Source: Planctomycetaceae bacterium
GTDB taxonomy: Bacteria; Planctomycetota; Phycisphaerae; SM23-33
Assembly (NCBI GenBank): GCA_039680605.1
Contig: JBDKTA010000044.1
Span: 1 to 64,000 of the forward strand
Length of the DNA stretch: 64,000 bases
Direction: 5' to 3'
Shown: positions 43,080-51,785 of the stretch, piece after piece
How the letters are laid out: every line of letters begins with the position of its first letter
How positions within the stretch are numbered: the first letter of the stretch is position 1
Translations under genes and position numbers: made by a program
The notes under the pieces: generated by a model
Databases searched by the model: none
Told to the model about the DNA's origin: nothing
The model's input: only the letters and a program-made list of their open reading frames with translations

Positions 43080-43473
43080 TTACTCCTTCGAAGACGAAAC
43101 GCCCAGCCGCATTCCGCTGGTGGGGCGCATCGCCGCCGGTGCGCCGATCGAAGCGATCGAGGATACCCGCAGCCTGGATGTGGACGAGCTTTTCGACGTG
43201 GGCGGCTCGACCTTCGCCCTGGAGGTCACCGGCGACAGCATGATCGAAGAGCACATCGCCGACGGCGACTACGTGATCTGCCGCCGCAGCGAAACCGCCC
43301 GCAACGGCGACAAGGTCGTCGCCCTGCTCGCCGACGGCGAAGCGACGCTCAAGACCTTCTACAAAGAAAAAGACCGCATCCGCCTCCAGCCCGCCAATCG
43401 CAAGTACAAACCGATCTACGTCCGCAACGTGGCGATCCAGGGCGTGGTCGTCGGCGTCATCCGCCGCGTCTGA
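42862..43473 (+). CDS. lexA: LexA-type SOS repressor
   Basis: This 203-aa protein is LexA. It has an N-terminal winged-helix DNA-binding domain (GYSPTMQEMGDHL, about 25-67) and a C-terminal S24 self-cleaving domain. The cleavage site is A92-G93 (IAAGAP), the nucleophile S126 (TGDSM) and the general base K164 (ATLK). RecA-stimulated self-cleavage would lift repression of repair genes. AGGAG 6 bases before the ATG sets the start. I see no operator of a known consensus. DinD, usually LexA-controlled in enterobacteria, lies 6 kb away. Confidence 0.93.
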   Translation: MQTETLTPRQLEILRYIRDYRNRCGYSPTMQEMGDHLQLTKVTVFEHVGALERKGLLIRGPKHKARSLQVRPDYSFEDETPSRIPLVGRIAAGAPIEAIEDTRSLDVDELFDVGGSTFALEVTGDSMIEEHIADGDYVICRRSETARNGDKVVALLADGEATLKTFYKEKDRIRLQPANRKYKPIYVRNVAIQGVVVGVIRRV

Positions 43474-43812
43474 GCCGCTGGCGGCGGAATGGGTGGCATG
43501 GCGACGCACGTTTGGGTTTCTCGTGGGTCGCCATGATGCTCAGCGCACGCCCATGGCGACCCGCAGAACAACGCGTGTCGCCATGCCACCCCAAGCTAAT
43601 CCGAAAACTGCATGAACCGCAGAGATCGCAGAGCACGCGGAGTAGCAAATGGCTTAAAACAAGACCATCTAACGTCGCCGTCGGCGTTAATTCGAAAAAA
43701 CAGACTGTCCCCGCTTCCGTAGTTTTCTGTAAATCTTTTCGTTCAAAACATCTCTGCGGCCTCTGCGATCTCAGCGGTGAAATATCTGGGGTAATCCGCA
43801 ATCCGAAATCTG
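43474..43812. repeat. Repeat-filled gap after lexA
   Basis: 43491-43591 is the second long copy of the CATGGCGAC/GTCGCCATG compound palindrome. 43612-43635 is ACCGCAGAGATCGCAGAGCACG and 43743-43790 is its reverse-complement-like CTCTGCGGCCTCTGCGATCTC (written as family names), so the two form a large imperfect inverted repeat. No coding sequence is visible. Confidence 0.75.
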
Positions 43813-45717
43813 CTACTCGACGTTCACCACGCGCACCTGGCCGAGCACCGTCCAGACGATGTACATGGCCGAGACGCTGTCGCGCGTGCTGCGCTCGATC
43901 TCGCCCACTCGCAGGCGGTCGGCCCCGATGAACGCGAACGCGCCGCTAGTGCCCATCTGCTCCTCGGGCTCGAACGTCTTGGTGTACCGCGCCCGGTTCG
44001 AGAGGCGCACGGCCGCCACCTTGCCGCCGAAGCCCTTGGTGCCCCAGTATCCGGCGTTGGACCCGGCCCCGCCGCCGATGGACGCGCCCTCGGCGTCGCC
44101 GGGAACGGCGGGCGTTCCGACTTGGCGTTCGGCAAGCATTTTGCCGTCGACCCACAGCGACAGGTGCCCCGCGGCGTATTGGATCGCGACGTGGCACCAT
44201 TTGTTGCGGTCGCCCAGCGGGGCCGATATCACCGCCGCCGCAACGGGCTCTGTCCGGTCTTTGCCCTGGTCGTCGCGGAAGTGGCGGAGGTGTTCCTTCG
44301 CGTCGCCGAAGGCGAAATGCAGGCGGTCCTTGAACAACCCCAGCGCCATCCCCGTGCGCGACGAGCCCTGGTCGATGATGATCCCGTCGTCCTTGCCGGC
44401 CTGCATCCACAGGTCGATCGTGCGATACGCGTACGCGGCGCGGAACTGCGCCGGCGAGTTCGACACCAGCCGCCCCGACGACAGATCCAGCGTCCGCACG
44501 AACTTCATCACCTGGCGGGTCTTCTTCTGCTCCAGGCTCAGCAGCATCGCCTCGACGCTCTTGAGGGCGGCCGACGCCTGGGCCCGGCGGGTGTCGGCGG
44601 TTTCGTGCAGATCGAGGTACTGCTGGAGATACTCGCGCGCCCGCTGTCCGATCAGCGCTTTGCCCTGGTCGGTCGCGCGCTCGAGCAGCCCCTCGTACCA
44701 CAGCCCCAGGCGCAGGCTCTGGTGCTCGTCCATCGCCGCCGCGCTGCGCTGGGCGTCGGGCAGATTGTCCCGATAGTCCGCCGGCGCCCCCGGCGTCAGC
44801 AGGGCCGCCGCCTTGTCCGGGGCGTTGCGCTCCACCACGTACAGGCGCATCAACTCGTTGCGGGCGTTCTGGTCGGCGGGGTTGGCCTCGATGCGCTTCC
44901 GCAGCACCGTCATCGCGATGCCGATGGGCTTCAGCGCCGCGTATCGAGCCTGGGCGGCCTCGAGCGCCTCGACCTTGTCCGACTTGATCGCCTTGGCCGC
45001 CGGGATCGCCCGGTAGCAGGCGTCGCAGGCCTCGTTGAACGCGTCGTCCTCGGACAGCGCCTCGGCCAGCCGGAGCGTGTCGGCCACGAGCAGGTTCCCA
45101 TCGCGCACGCGGTCTTCGCCGTGGCTGGCGGCGAAGCTCTTGCGCCGGATCTCGACCAGCGCCTCCAGCCACGCCCGGCTCTTCCACGGCGCCAGGGCGA
45201 GCAACTGCTCCAGCGCCGTCGCGGCCGTCGTCTGCCCCGCCGCGCTGGGCGCCGACAGCTCGTAGGCTTTCTCGCACATCGCCGCGGCGAAGAACACGTC
45301 CTCTGCCGCCTCGGCCTGCATTGTCAGAATTGCCTCGGCCAGCGACAGGTCGTCCTGGACTGCCGGCGTCGCCAGCGCCGCGCGAACGTGCCTGCCCAGG
45401 ATGCGATCGAACTCGCCGGCGGCCTTCTTGACTTGCTGGGCCCGCTGGGCGTCGGTGAGCCTCTGGGCCTGGGCGACGGGCGAGGTCGCCGCCGCCGACG
45501 CCGGACGGCTCGACGCCGCCCCGCGCGCCTCGGGTTGGCTGGCGGCCGCCGGGCGGGTGCTCGCCTGCCCCGCCGGTCGAGCGACCGGTCGACCCGCCGG
45601 CCGGCTGGCGGCTCTGCGTGCCGGACGCGACGTCGGCGCAGCCGCCGTCCCGCCCGCCGACCCCAGTACCATCGAAGCGACCATCAAGGCCGCCGCCGTC
45701 GCAGCGCCACGTTCCAT
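43813..45717 (-). CDS. Exported protein with helical repeats and a LamG domain
   Basis: From the ATG at 45717 this 634-aa protein has a signal peptide (AAALMVASMVLGSAGGTAAA), a long proline/alanine/arginine-rich linker (RPA-repeats, about 27-75), a helical TPR-like region and a C-terminal LamG/concanavalin-like domain from about 420 (FRAAYAYRTIDLWMQAG, WCHVAIQYAAGHLSLWVDGKML, GKVAAVRLSNRARYT). That domain usually binds glycans. AGGTGG upstream supports the start; the frame is open some 70 codons further. It could be part of the outer cell envelope. Confidence 0.75.
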   Translation of the reverse strand: MERGAATAAALMVASMVLGSAGGTAAAPTSRPARRAASRPAGRPVARPAGQASTRPAAASQPEARGAASSRPASAAATSPVAQAQRLTDAQRAQQVKKAAGEFDRILGRHVRAALATPAVQDDLSLAEAILTMQAEAAEDVFFAAAMCEKAYELSAPSAAGQTTAATALEQLLALAPWKSRAWLEALVEIRRKSFAASHGEDRVRDGNLLVADTLRLAEALSEDDAFNEACDACYRAIPAAKAIKSDKVEALEAAQARYAALKPIGIAMTVLRKRIEANPADQNARNELMRLYVVERNAPDKAAALLTPGAPADYRDNLPDAQRSAAAMDEHQSLRLGLWYEGLLERATDQGKALIGQRAREYLQQYLDLHETADTRRAQASAALKSVEAMLLSLEQKKTRQVMKFVRTLDLSSGRLVSNSPAQFRAAYAYRTIDLWMQAGKDDGIIIDQGSSRTGMALGLFKDRLHFAFGDAKEHLRHFRDDQGKDRTEPVAAAVISAPLGDRNKWCHVAIQYAAGHLSLWVDGKMLAERQVGTPAVPGDAEGASIGGGAGSNAGYWGTKGFGGKVAAVRLSNRARYTKTFEPEEQMGTSGAFAFIGADRLRVGEIERSTRDSVSAMYIVWTVLGQVRVVNVE

Positions 45718-45882
45718 AGACCCACCTCGTAAGAGTCGCGACGCCTCCCCCCGCAGCCGCCGCCGGTCCAAGGCATTATAATACCTAACGCCCCCGCCGG
45801 GCCAATGTTGCTTTGCGGCCAAAGAATCGCCCCGCCAATCCCCACCCCGCCGGTCAAGCCCGCCTCCACCGCGACTTGCACT

Positions 45883-46048
45883 TTCCTTGCACTTTGTTGT
45901 ACTTTTCACAGCACTTTCGCGGAAGTGCAACAACGGGGCATCCGCTGATAGCCGATGGCTTAAAGCTGATAGACCTCACCACAATTGTCGTTCCTTGCAC
46001 TTTGTTGTACTTTTCACAGCGGTTTCGGTGGAATCGCAACAATCAGTT
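45883..46048. repeat. 58-bp direct repeat pair with TTGCACTT arms
   Basis: Copy 1 is 45883-45940 and copy 2 is 45991-46048. The first 30 bases (from TTCCTTGCAC to TTTTCACAGC) are identical, and the rest is similar. In copy 1 TTGCACTT at 45886 is mirrored by AAGTGCAA at 45923, giving an inverted repeat. The pair lies in the 541-bp gap 45718-46258 between the LamG gene start and the accessory block end. No gene is visible there. Confidence 0.8.
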
Positions 46049-46258
46049 TCAAAAAGGTCTTAAGCGATATCCTCTTTCGCTCGAAAGACGAATACTCGTC
46101 AGCCCAGAGCACAACGCCCGCGTCGCAAAATCTTCTGGTTCTATGATTTTGTGGTGATGTCCCCTTCCTCTGTGGCTACTGGCTATGAATGAGCACGCCG
46201 GGTGCGAGTCTCTTACCGGATGTCCTCTCAGGCAATCCGCCATCAGGTATTCCCGGCT

Positions 46259-48244
46259 CTATATGATCTCAAATCCCACCTCGCGCAGGTATTCAAACGT
46301 CGGATCGTAATATGCGGTCCTGCGGGTGGGATCGGAGGGGTCGCCGTTGGGGACAACGATCACCATTCCCTGGCGCGCCCGGGTCAGCAGGACCCGATAC
46401 GAATTCTTGAGGTACATCTGGCGATGCGACTTGCGGATGTTCTCCCAGCGGTGCCCTCGTTTGAATGACCAGTGCTGCCAGCCCTTGTCGCTGTAGCGGA
46501 AGTCTGCGTCCCACGTTACGCAGGTCCAATCCAACTCCAAGCCCTGCACAGCAAACTCAGTCGCCACATCCTCCAGATAGTAAGAAGATCGAACGTCTTC
46601 TTTAGGATTCAAAAACCAATGGACCGGATCCATGGGCGCCTTCACGTGGATAGCGTGAGGGCGGAGTCGCTCGGCTTGCGATGAAACTATGATCCCGTAC
46701 CTCTCTGAGCCCCTGGCCTTCCATCGCAGCCATTCCTTGGCTGTGCGCACGTCGCGCGTGACCACGAGGGGATACTTGGACCTAATCTTGGCCAGCGTCC
46801 CCCGCGCGGCGTCGCCCTCGAGGTCCAGAATCTGCTTAACGAGCAGCGATACGTGCTCAGCACGAAAGGAACGCATCGAGACGGCCAGATGCAGTTCGTC
46901 CGCGTAATTCACGTGCCGCAGGGCTTTGATTCTTTCCAGCGCCTGCCCGGCCGCGTATTCGCTATCCGTCAGACGCGGCGACACATACACGTGCCAGTCT
47001 GGGTACGCGCGCTGGAGCGACTCGATCCACTCGCTGATGCCAGCCTCGCCAGTATTGATCTCCTGGCCGCCACCGACCAGGCAAACAATGACGGCCCAGT
47101 CGTTGTGGCGGTCCAGGCATGAGATCAGGAACTGGGGCTCGGAAAGGTCGAAGTTGAGAACCTTCTTTTTGTTGCGCATGAACTTGGCCGTCTGCTCTAA
47201 GTCCCACGCGCGCTGGGCCTCGTCAAAGATGGCCACGTGTTCAATCGGCGGACGCAGTCTATCGACTAGGCAATCGTCGCGGAAATGGTGCACGTTCTGG
47301 ATGAACTGCTTGACTGTGCTCCGGGCCTCCCCCAGGGAGAGTCTATTGCCTTTTTCACGCTGGCGTCGGACTTTATCTCGCGCCAACGCTTCACAGAGAA
47401 TCTTGACCAAGGGCCCGTTGCCCGAGAGGAAGACGCTGTAGAGCTCGGTATCCTTGTCACTATGCTTGTTTGCAATATCCAGTCCCACAAGCGTCTTGCC
47501 CGCCCCCGGCACGCCGGTTACGAAGCAGATGGCCTTGTGCTTCTCCCCCTGGGCACGGCTTATAATGTCTGAAATGCAGTTGGATGTGCCTGTGAGGTTA
47601 ATAGCCTCGGCATCGCGTCGGGAGATTTCCTCCACCGAGTGCCCGCGATAGAGCGCCGTGGCGGCCTCAACGATCGTCGGCGTGGGATGATACCGCCCCT
47701 GCTCCCATGCGGCCGCATCAATCGCCGGGCCGTCAACGAAGCTCAGGACGTTCTTGATCACCTCGCCAAGATGGGACCTGGTGCTGCGAATCGGCTGTAG
47801 AATCCGGTCGTTCTGCGGCGTCATGGCAATGGTTGTCGCCGCGCGCCTTGCCTCGGTAGGAATCAGTACCGGCGCGATCGCGCAGCCGTGGCTGGGCTCG
47901 TGAAAGTTCTTCAAGTCCAGCGCGTAATCCCAGACCTGATCGATCGCGTGGCCCGCGAAGTCCTTTTCCCCGACCTTGAACTCCAGAACGAATACAACGT
48001 GATCGACGATGACCACCACATCGATTCGCCGTCCCAGCCGTGGGATGGAGTATTCAAAAAACACCGCTCCGCGGCCGCGGTAGTCCGTCAGCACGTCTGT
48101 GAGGATGGCGATCTCTTCCTGCCAAGCATCGGTCTGTGTCGTTTCGGTAGCAAATTCGGCTCCGCGAGCAAGGGCGCCCAGAATCGCATCTGGCTCCTTG
48201 TCGAGAAATCCCGCAATTGGATCGGAATAGTAATGCCGTTTCAT
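46259..48244 (-). CDS. PD-(D/E)XK nuclease fused to a DUF2075 superfamily 1-like helicase
   Basis: This 661-aa protein has an N-terminal restriction-endonuclease-like fold: D75 (RRIDVVVIV) and E88-x-K90 (VLEFK) are the PD-(D/E)XK catalytic set. A DUF2075 ATPase follows: Walker A GVPGAGKT at 244-251, Walker [10 protein letters not shown] at 339-347, an arginine-finger-like motif [15 protein letters not shown] at 618-632. DUF2075 ATPases are found with restriction or anti-phage systems and in Schlafen-like proteins. It would cut and unwind nucleic acid. It is the last gene of the dinD-HNH-helicase block. No ribosome-binding site is visible. The third-position bases are less GC-rich than in the neighbouring genes. 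Confidence 0.85.
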   Translation of the reverse strand: MKRHYYSDPIAGFLDKEPDAILGALARGAEFATETTQTDAWQEEIAILTDVLTDYRGRGAVFFEYSIPRLGRRIDVVVIVDHVVFVLEFKVGEKDFAGHAIDQVWDYALDLKNFHEPSHGCAIAPVLIPTEARRAATTIAMTPQNDRILQPIRSTRSHLGEVIKNVLSFVDGPAIDAAAWEQGRYHPTPTIVEAATALYRGHSVEEISRRDAEAINLTGTSNCISDIISRAQGEKHKAICFVTGVPGAGKTLVGLDIANKHSDKDTELYSVFLSGNGPLVKILCEALARDKVRRQREKGNRLSLGEARSTVKQFIQNVHHFRDDCLVDRLRPPIEHVAIFDEAQRAWDLEQTAKFMRNKKKVLNFDLSEPQFLISCLDRHNDWAVIVCLVGGGQEINTGEAGISEWIESLQRAYPDWHVYVSPRLTDSEYAAGQALERIKALRHVNYADELHLAVSMRSFRAEHVSLLVKQILDLEGDAARGTLAKIRSKYPLVVTRDVRTAKEWLRWKARGSERYGIIVSSQAERLRPHAIHVKAPMDPVHWFLNPKEDVRSSYYLEDVATEFAVQGLELDWTCVTWDADFRYSDKGWQHWSFKRGHRWENIRKSHRQMYLKNSYRVLLTRARQGMVIVVPNGDPSDPTRRTAYYDPTFEYLREVGFEII

Positions 48245-48295
48245 GGGCAGGGGAGATTATGCCAAGTGGGACGTTTGAGAGCAACACCTCAAAGA

Positions 48296-49222
48296 TCACG
48301 AGGCTTTCTCGAACTTGTGGTGCGTCCGATGCCAGCGCAGGCAATCGAGGTCCGGCCGAAGGTAGGGGTTATCCGGCAGAAGAATTTCCCGGCCCGCCAT
48401 TGGCTTGAGCAAATAGGCCTCTTCGCCCGCTTCGTCAAAGCGGGCTTGGGCGACTATTACGCGCATGTCCGGGCTGATGGACCAGAAGCCCCGATCGAAG
48501 AGCCAGTGCGCGGTCTTGGTCAGCGCGATCCCGTTGCCGGGATGATTGGGCCCGCCCTTCTTGAACTGGTGGATGTGGGCTGCATCAAGGGGCGTTACTC
48601 CATCGACCGAAATCATGCGATACCGCGTGAGGGCGCACGTGTAGTTGTAAGCCGGCAGAACCCGAATGGAAAACCTGGCGTCGCGCTTGGCCTGCGAATC
48701 ATCCGCCGTCAGGAAACGTGATGCATCGGCGGCAACAACATCGTCGGGAGGAGCCTCTATCCCAAGAAGAGCGTAGAGTTCCGCCCTTTCGCTTGGCTTG
48801 AAATACTTGGCGATCAGGGTTCGCCGCGCCAGAGCGCGGAAGGATGAATCGCACAGGCATATCCAGAATGAAGGATCCAATTGCGCCAGCTCTGCGCGCT
48901 TGCGATCCTCGGCGGGTCGGCCGTCTGCCTCCAGGGGGTTCCATACTCCCTCGCTGCGAAGATGGAAGAATGGAAGCCTCACGTCAGGCTTTGTGCGTCG
49001 CCTCTCGGCCACGATCTTCCAGTAAGAGCTGAAGCGAAACGCAAGGTCGCCGTCTCTTCTCAGGATCGCGCCGCTGAGTTTTCCCTCCTCAGCCAAATCA
49101 CAGGCGACCAATAGCAAAAGAGGCTTGTGCGGCGCTATCCCCTTGGCGGGGTCGTAATGGATATTGCTGAGAACGCCCAGCCAGCGGATATCTTCAGAAG
49201 CTCCCAGAGTGGACCCGTTCAT
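48296..49222 (-). CDS. HNH endonuclease with possible sulfur-binding N-terminal domain
   Basis: This 308-aa protein has a C-terminal HNH nuclease of the HNH_2 type: the CALTRYRMI strand, DAAHIHQFKKGGPNHPGNGIAL for the metal-binding H and N residues, and HWLFDRGFWSIS. The N-terminal half has APHKPLLLLVACDL and FFHLRSEGVWNP, which resemble the phosphorothioate-sensing (SBD) domain of type IV McrA-like restriction enzymes. If correct, it cleaves DNA with a phosphorothioate backbone. The start at 49222 is not certain, and no ribosome-binding site is visible. Gaps to its neighbours are 51 and 73 bases. Confidence 0.72.
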   Translation of the reverse strand: MNGSTLGASEDIRWLGVLSNIHYDPAKGIAPHKPLLLLVACDLAEEGKLSGAILRRDGDLAFRFSSYWKIVAERRRTKPDVRLPFFHLRSEGVWNPLEADGRPAEDRKRAELAQLDPSFWICLCDSSFRALARRTLIAKYFKPSERAELYALLGIEAPPDDVVAADASRFLTADDSQAKRDARFSIRVLPAYNYTCALTRYRMISVDGVTPLDAAHIHQFKKGGPNHPGNGIALTKTAHWLFDRGFWSISPDMRVIVAQARFDEAGEEAYLLKPMAGREILLPDNPYLRPDLDCLRWHRTHHKFEKAS

Positions 49223-49295
49223 GGGTGAACAAGATATCGGTGCGCCGCGGGATCCGCAAGTACGGATGTCGGGAGGGCTGCAGGCCGCATCCCGG

Positions 49296-50162
49296 TCAGG
49301 TTCCCGCCTTTGTTTCGCCTTCGAAGGGCTCGACTTCTTTGGGTAGCTTCTTCTGCTGCGACGCCAGGCGGCGCTGGACCTTCTTGACGTCCTCGGCCGC
49401 CGGGAGCGACTCGGGGACGATCCCGCGGGCGACGAGCAGGCCGCGAACGTCTCGGTTGTTCTTGACGTGCTCGTCGGCAATGACGCCCTCAGTGCGCAGG
49501 TCGTTGGCCTTGATGTTGAAATTGGTGATCTCGTTGGCGAAGTCCTTGGCCTTGATCGTGATGGTGGGCAGGAAGTCCGCCAGCGGCCGCGTCCTGGGCA
49601 CGCGAAGCTTGGCCTTCATATCCTGCGTGGTGCGTCCGCCAAAGAGGGCGGTATCGCCCTTGCTGCGAATCCGGGCGAAACTCTCATGCGCCCGCAGTCG
49701 GTCGAAGATGACGTCCGAAAGCTCCTTCTCCGAATGAGTGAGTTTCTTTCGCGCGTTGACGCGCTCGGCCTCGGCCAGACGTTGCTCGACTATCTCCTGC
49801 TTGCGGGTCTGGACGGCGAAGTAGGTTTGGGCGAAGGCGATCTGTTCCTTGGCCGGATCGCCGTTCTGGGCGATCAGATAGCAGGCGTAGCGGGTCAGGG
49901 CGATGTCCTGAATCTCCCTGACAGCCCCCGAACCCAGGTCGACCATTTTCGTCAAACCACGAAAATGGTCCTTCGGATCACAACCACTCTTTGTGCAAGC
50001 AGTTATAGCGCGATCAACAACCTTGGCAAAGCTCTCCCACCGTGCATATTCCAGCAGCACTTGCAGGTCGCGGGCACACCAGTATTCCACCCCGCTTTCG
50101 GAGTCCTTGTGGACCATGTCTTCAAAATTCGCATGCAGTCGAACGACGATTTCCTTGTCCAT
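49296..50162 (-). CDS. dinD: DinD-like DNA damage-inducible protein
   Basis: This 288-aa protein matches DinD: the front FEDMVHKDSESGVEYWCARDLQVLLEY, middle ALTRYACYLIAQNGDPAKEQIAFAQTYFA and the tail DEHVKNNRDVRGLLVARGI. In E. coli DinD is LexA-controlled and inhibits RecA strand exchange by binding RecA filaments. AAGGGG lies upstream of the ATG at 50162. It opens a three-gene block with HNH and helicase genes, so the DNA-damage link may be shared. No LexA box of a consensus I know is upstream. Confidence 0.85.
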   Translation of the reverse strand: MDKEIVVRLHANFEDMVHKDSESGVEYWCARDLQVLLEYARWESFAKVVDRAITACTKSGCDPKDHFRGLTKMVDLGSGAVREIQDIALTRYACYLIAQNGDPAKEQIAFAQTYFAVQTRKQEIVEQRLAEAERVNARKKLTHSEKELSDVIFDRLRAHESFARIRSKGDTALFGGRTTQDMKAKLRVPRTRPLADFLPTITIKAKDFANEITNFNIKANDLRTEGVIADEHVKNNRDVRGLLVARGIVPESLPAAEDVKKVQRRLASQQKKLPKEVEPFEGETKAGT

Positions 50163-50379
50163 GTCTTACCCCTTCAATAAGTCGAGCGAACTATTTTCCC
50201 AATGTCGGCAAAAGCATTGCGGCCTTTCAAAGACGATGGGGCAGTCCCCTGTCGGAAAATGCCCTGCGGGGCATTATGCCTTCGCGGCGGCCGGTTCGCA
50301 AGACAGTAGGGCATTTGCAATTTCCAATTGGGAATTTCCAATTGAAGAGGGAACCGCGCCGGCTCCGGCGTGAGCCTTC

Positions 50380-50727
50380 CGGCAAATTGGAAATTGGAAA
50401 TCGGAAATTGGCAATGGAGGAATCGTACCGGCTTGGGCTTCCCGGCAAATTGGAAATTGGAAATCGGAAATTGGCAATGGAGGAATCGTACCGGCTTGGG
50501 CCTCCCGCCAAATTGGAAATTGAAAATCGGAAATTAGCAATGGAGGAATCGTACCGGGTTGGGCTTCCCGGCAAATTGGAAATTGGAAATCGGAAATTGG
50601 CAATGGAGGAATCGTACCGGGTTGGGCCTCCCGGCAAATTGGAAATTGGAAATGGAGGAATCGTACCGGGTTGGGCCTCCCGGCAAATTGGAAATTGAAA
50701 ATTGAAAATTGGAAATCGGAAACGGCA
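50380..50727. repeat. Tandem array of 63-bp units
   Basis: Units start at 50380, 50443, 50506, 50569, 50632 and 50681 (cggcaaattgg). The first four are full 63 bp, the fifth is 49 bp and the last is partial. Between copies there are only a few differences. Since 63 is a multiple of three, one reading frame stays open as a 21-residue repeat with AMEESYR[L/V]G, but nothing suggests translation. The core GGAAATTGGAAATCGG also occurs at 16997 and 22703. The rest of the gap 50163-50770 holds the dinD leader and no gene. Confidence 0.9.
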
Positions 50728-50770
50728 TCCTTCCTGCCGTCGCGGCGGGCTGTCGGGTACTATTACGGTG

Positions 50771-51547
50771 ATGGGCGCGAAGGCTCAATTTGTCATTGGC
50801 ACGTGCGGGTATTCGTTTGGCGACTGGGTTGGGAGTTTTTATCCGGCCCAGGTTCGGACGGGGGATATGTTTGATTATTACGCGCGGCAGTTTGCGGCTG
50901 TCGAGTTGAACTTCACGTACTACCGCATGCCGTCGGCCGCGACGATGGGGGCGCTGGCGGGCAAGAGCCCGGCGGGGTTCGAGTTCTGGGTCAAGGCCAA
51001 CCAGGACACCACGCACAAGCAGCTTCGCGAGGCGGCTGGGCCGTTCCTCGAGGCCCTGGCGCCGATGTCGGCGGCGGGCAAATTGGCCGGGGTGCTGCTG
51101 CAGTTTCCCCAGTCGTTCCATCGAACGGTGGGCAATCGCAAGTACCTGGCGGCCGTCTGCGACGACCTGGCGGCGGTTCGGTTGGCGGTGGAGTTTCGGC
51201 ACTGTTCGTGGCAGGACGAGGCGGCTATGCAGTCGCTGCGAGAGCGGGGCGTGCTGCTGGTGGTACCGGATGTTCCGGACCTGGCCGAGCTGTACCATCA
51301 CGCCCCGGTGGCCACGGCGGGGGCGGGGTACTTCCGCCTGCACTCGCGTGACGCGGCCAAGTGGCACGCGGGCTACGCGGCCCGATATGATTACAATTAC
51401 GGTGACGCCGAGCTGGAAGAGATCGCCCGCGGCTGGTCGTCGCTGGAGGCGCCGGTAGACAAGGTTTACGCGTTCTTCAACAACTGCCACGCCGGCCAGG
51501 CGGCCGCGAATGCCAAGGCGTTCGAGCGGATTGTGCGGGAACTCTGA
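50771..51547 (+). CDS. DUF72 family protein (YecE-like)
   Basis: This 258-aa protein has the DUF72 TIM-barrel pattern: GTCGYSFGDWVGSFYP at the front, VELNFTYYRMPSA, GFEFWVKANQ, GVLLQFPQSFH and VEFRHCSW. The C-terminal YFRLHSRDAAKWHAGY with DKVYAFFNNCHAGQAAANA is conserved. The family is widespread; its activity is not settled, and it has been suggested to act on nucleic acids or sugars. The frame runs upstream into the tandem array, so the ATG at 50771 is the best start. Confidence 0.9.
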   Translation: MGAKAQFVIGTCGYSFGDWVGSFYPAQVRTGDMFDYYARQFAAVELNFTYYRMPSAATMGALAGKSPAGFEFWVKANQDTTHKQLREAAGPFLEALAPMSAAGKLAGVLLQFPQSFHRTVGNRKYLAAVCDDLAAVRLAVEFRHCSWQDEAAMQSLRERGVLLVVPDVPDLAELYHHAPVATAGAGYFRLHSRDAAKWHAGYAARYDYNYGDAELEEIARGWSSLEAPVDKVYAFFNNCHAGQAAANAKAFERIVREL

Positions 51548-51785
51548 GTGGTGAGTGGACCTGTCCGCCGTAGCCTTGGCGAAGGCGGATGGGTGGATGA
51601 ATGGATGGATGGATGGATGAATGGATGAATGGATGAGTGGATGAGTGGATGAATGGACCTGGGTTAGAGGTTAGAGGTTGGAGGTTGGGGATTTTCGCTG
51701 AGGTTTGTGGTTTGGGACTTTGTTCTTTTGGGTTTCCTTCGGATTTCGAGTTTAGGATTTGGGGTTTTCCCCCAAAGGGGGCATG
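51548..51785. repeat. Simple TGGATGAA repeat and 30-bp dispersed repeat
   Basis: 51560-51589 is the 30-bp CCTGTCCGCCGTAGCCTTGG repeat. 51591-51656 is a microsatellite of TGGATGAA, TGGATGGA and TGGATGAG units. A GGTTAGAGGTTAGAGGTTGG repeat follows at 51663-51686. Then short TTTCGAGTTTAGGATTTGGGG. No gene is visible until the GH130 ribosome-binding region. Confidence 0.75.

Noticed and set aside
50163-50225. Possible LexA box before dinD (GAAAATAGTTC on the minus strand)
   Set aside because: It matches only half of the Gram-positive consensus (GAAC-N4-GTTC) and is not symmetric. The LexA operator of this phylum is not known to me.
50380-50727. CRISPR-like look of the 63-bp array
   Set aside because: The units are contiguous with no unique spacers, no cas genes are near, and the unit is far longer than a CRISPR repeat. 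It is a plain tandem repeat.
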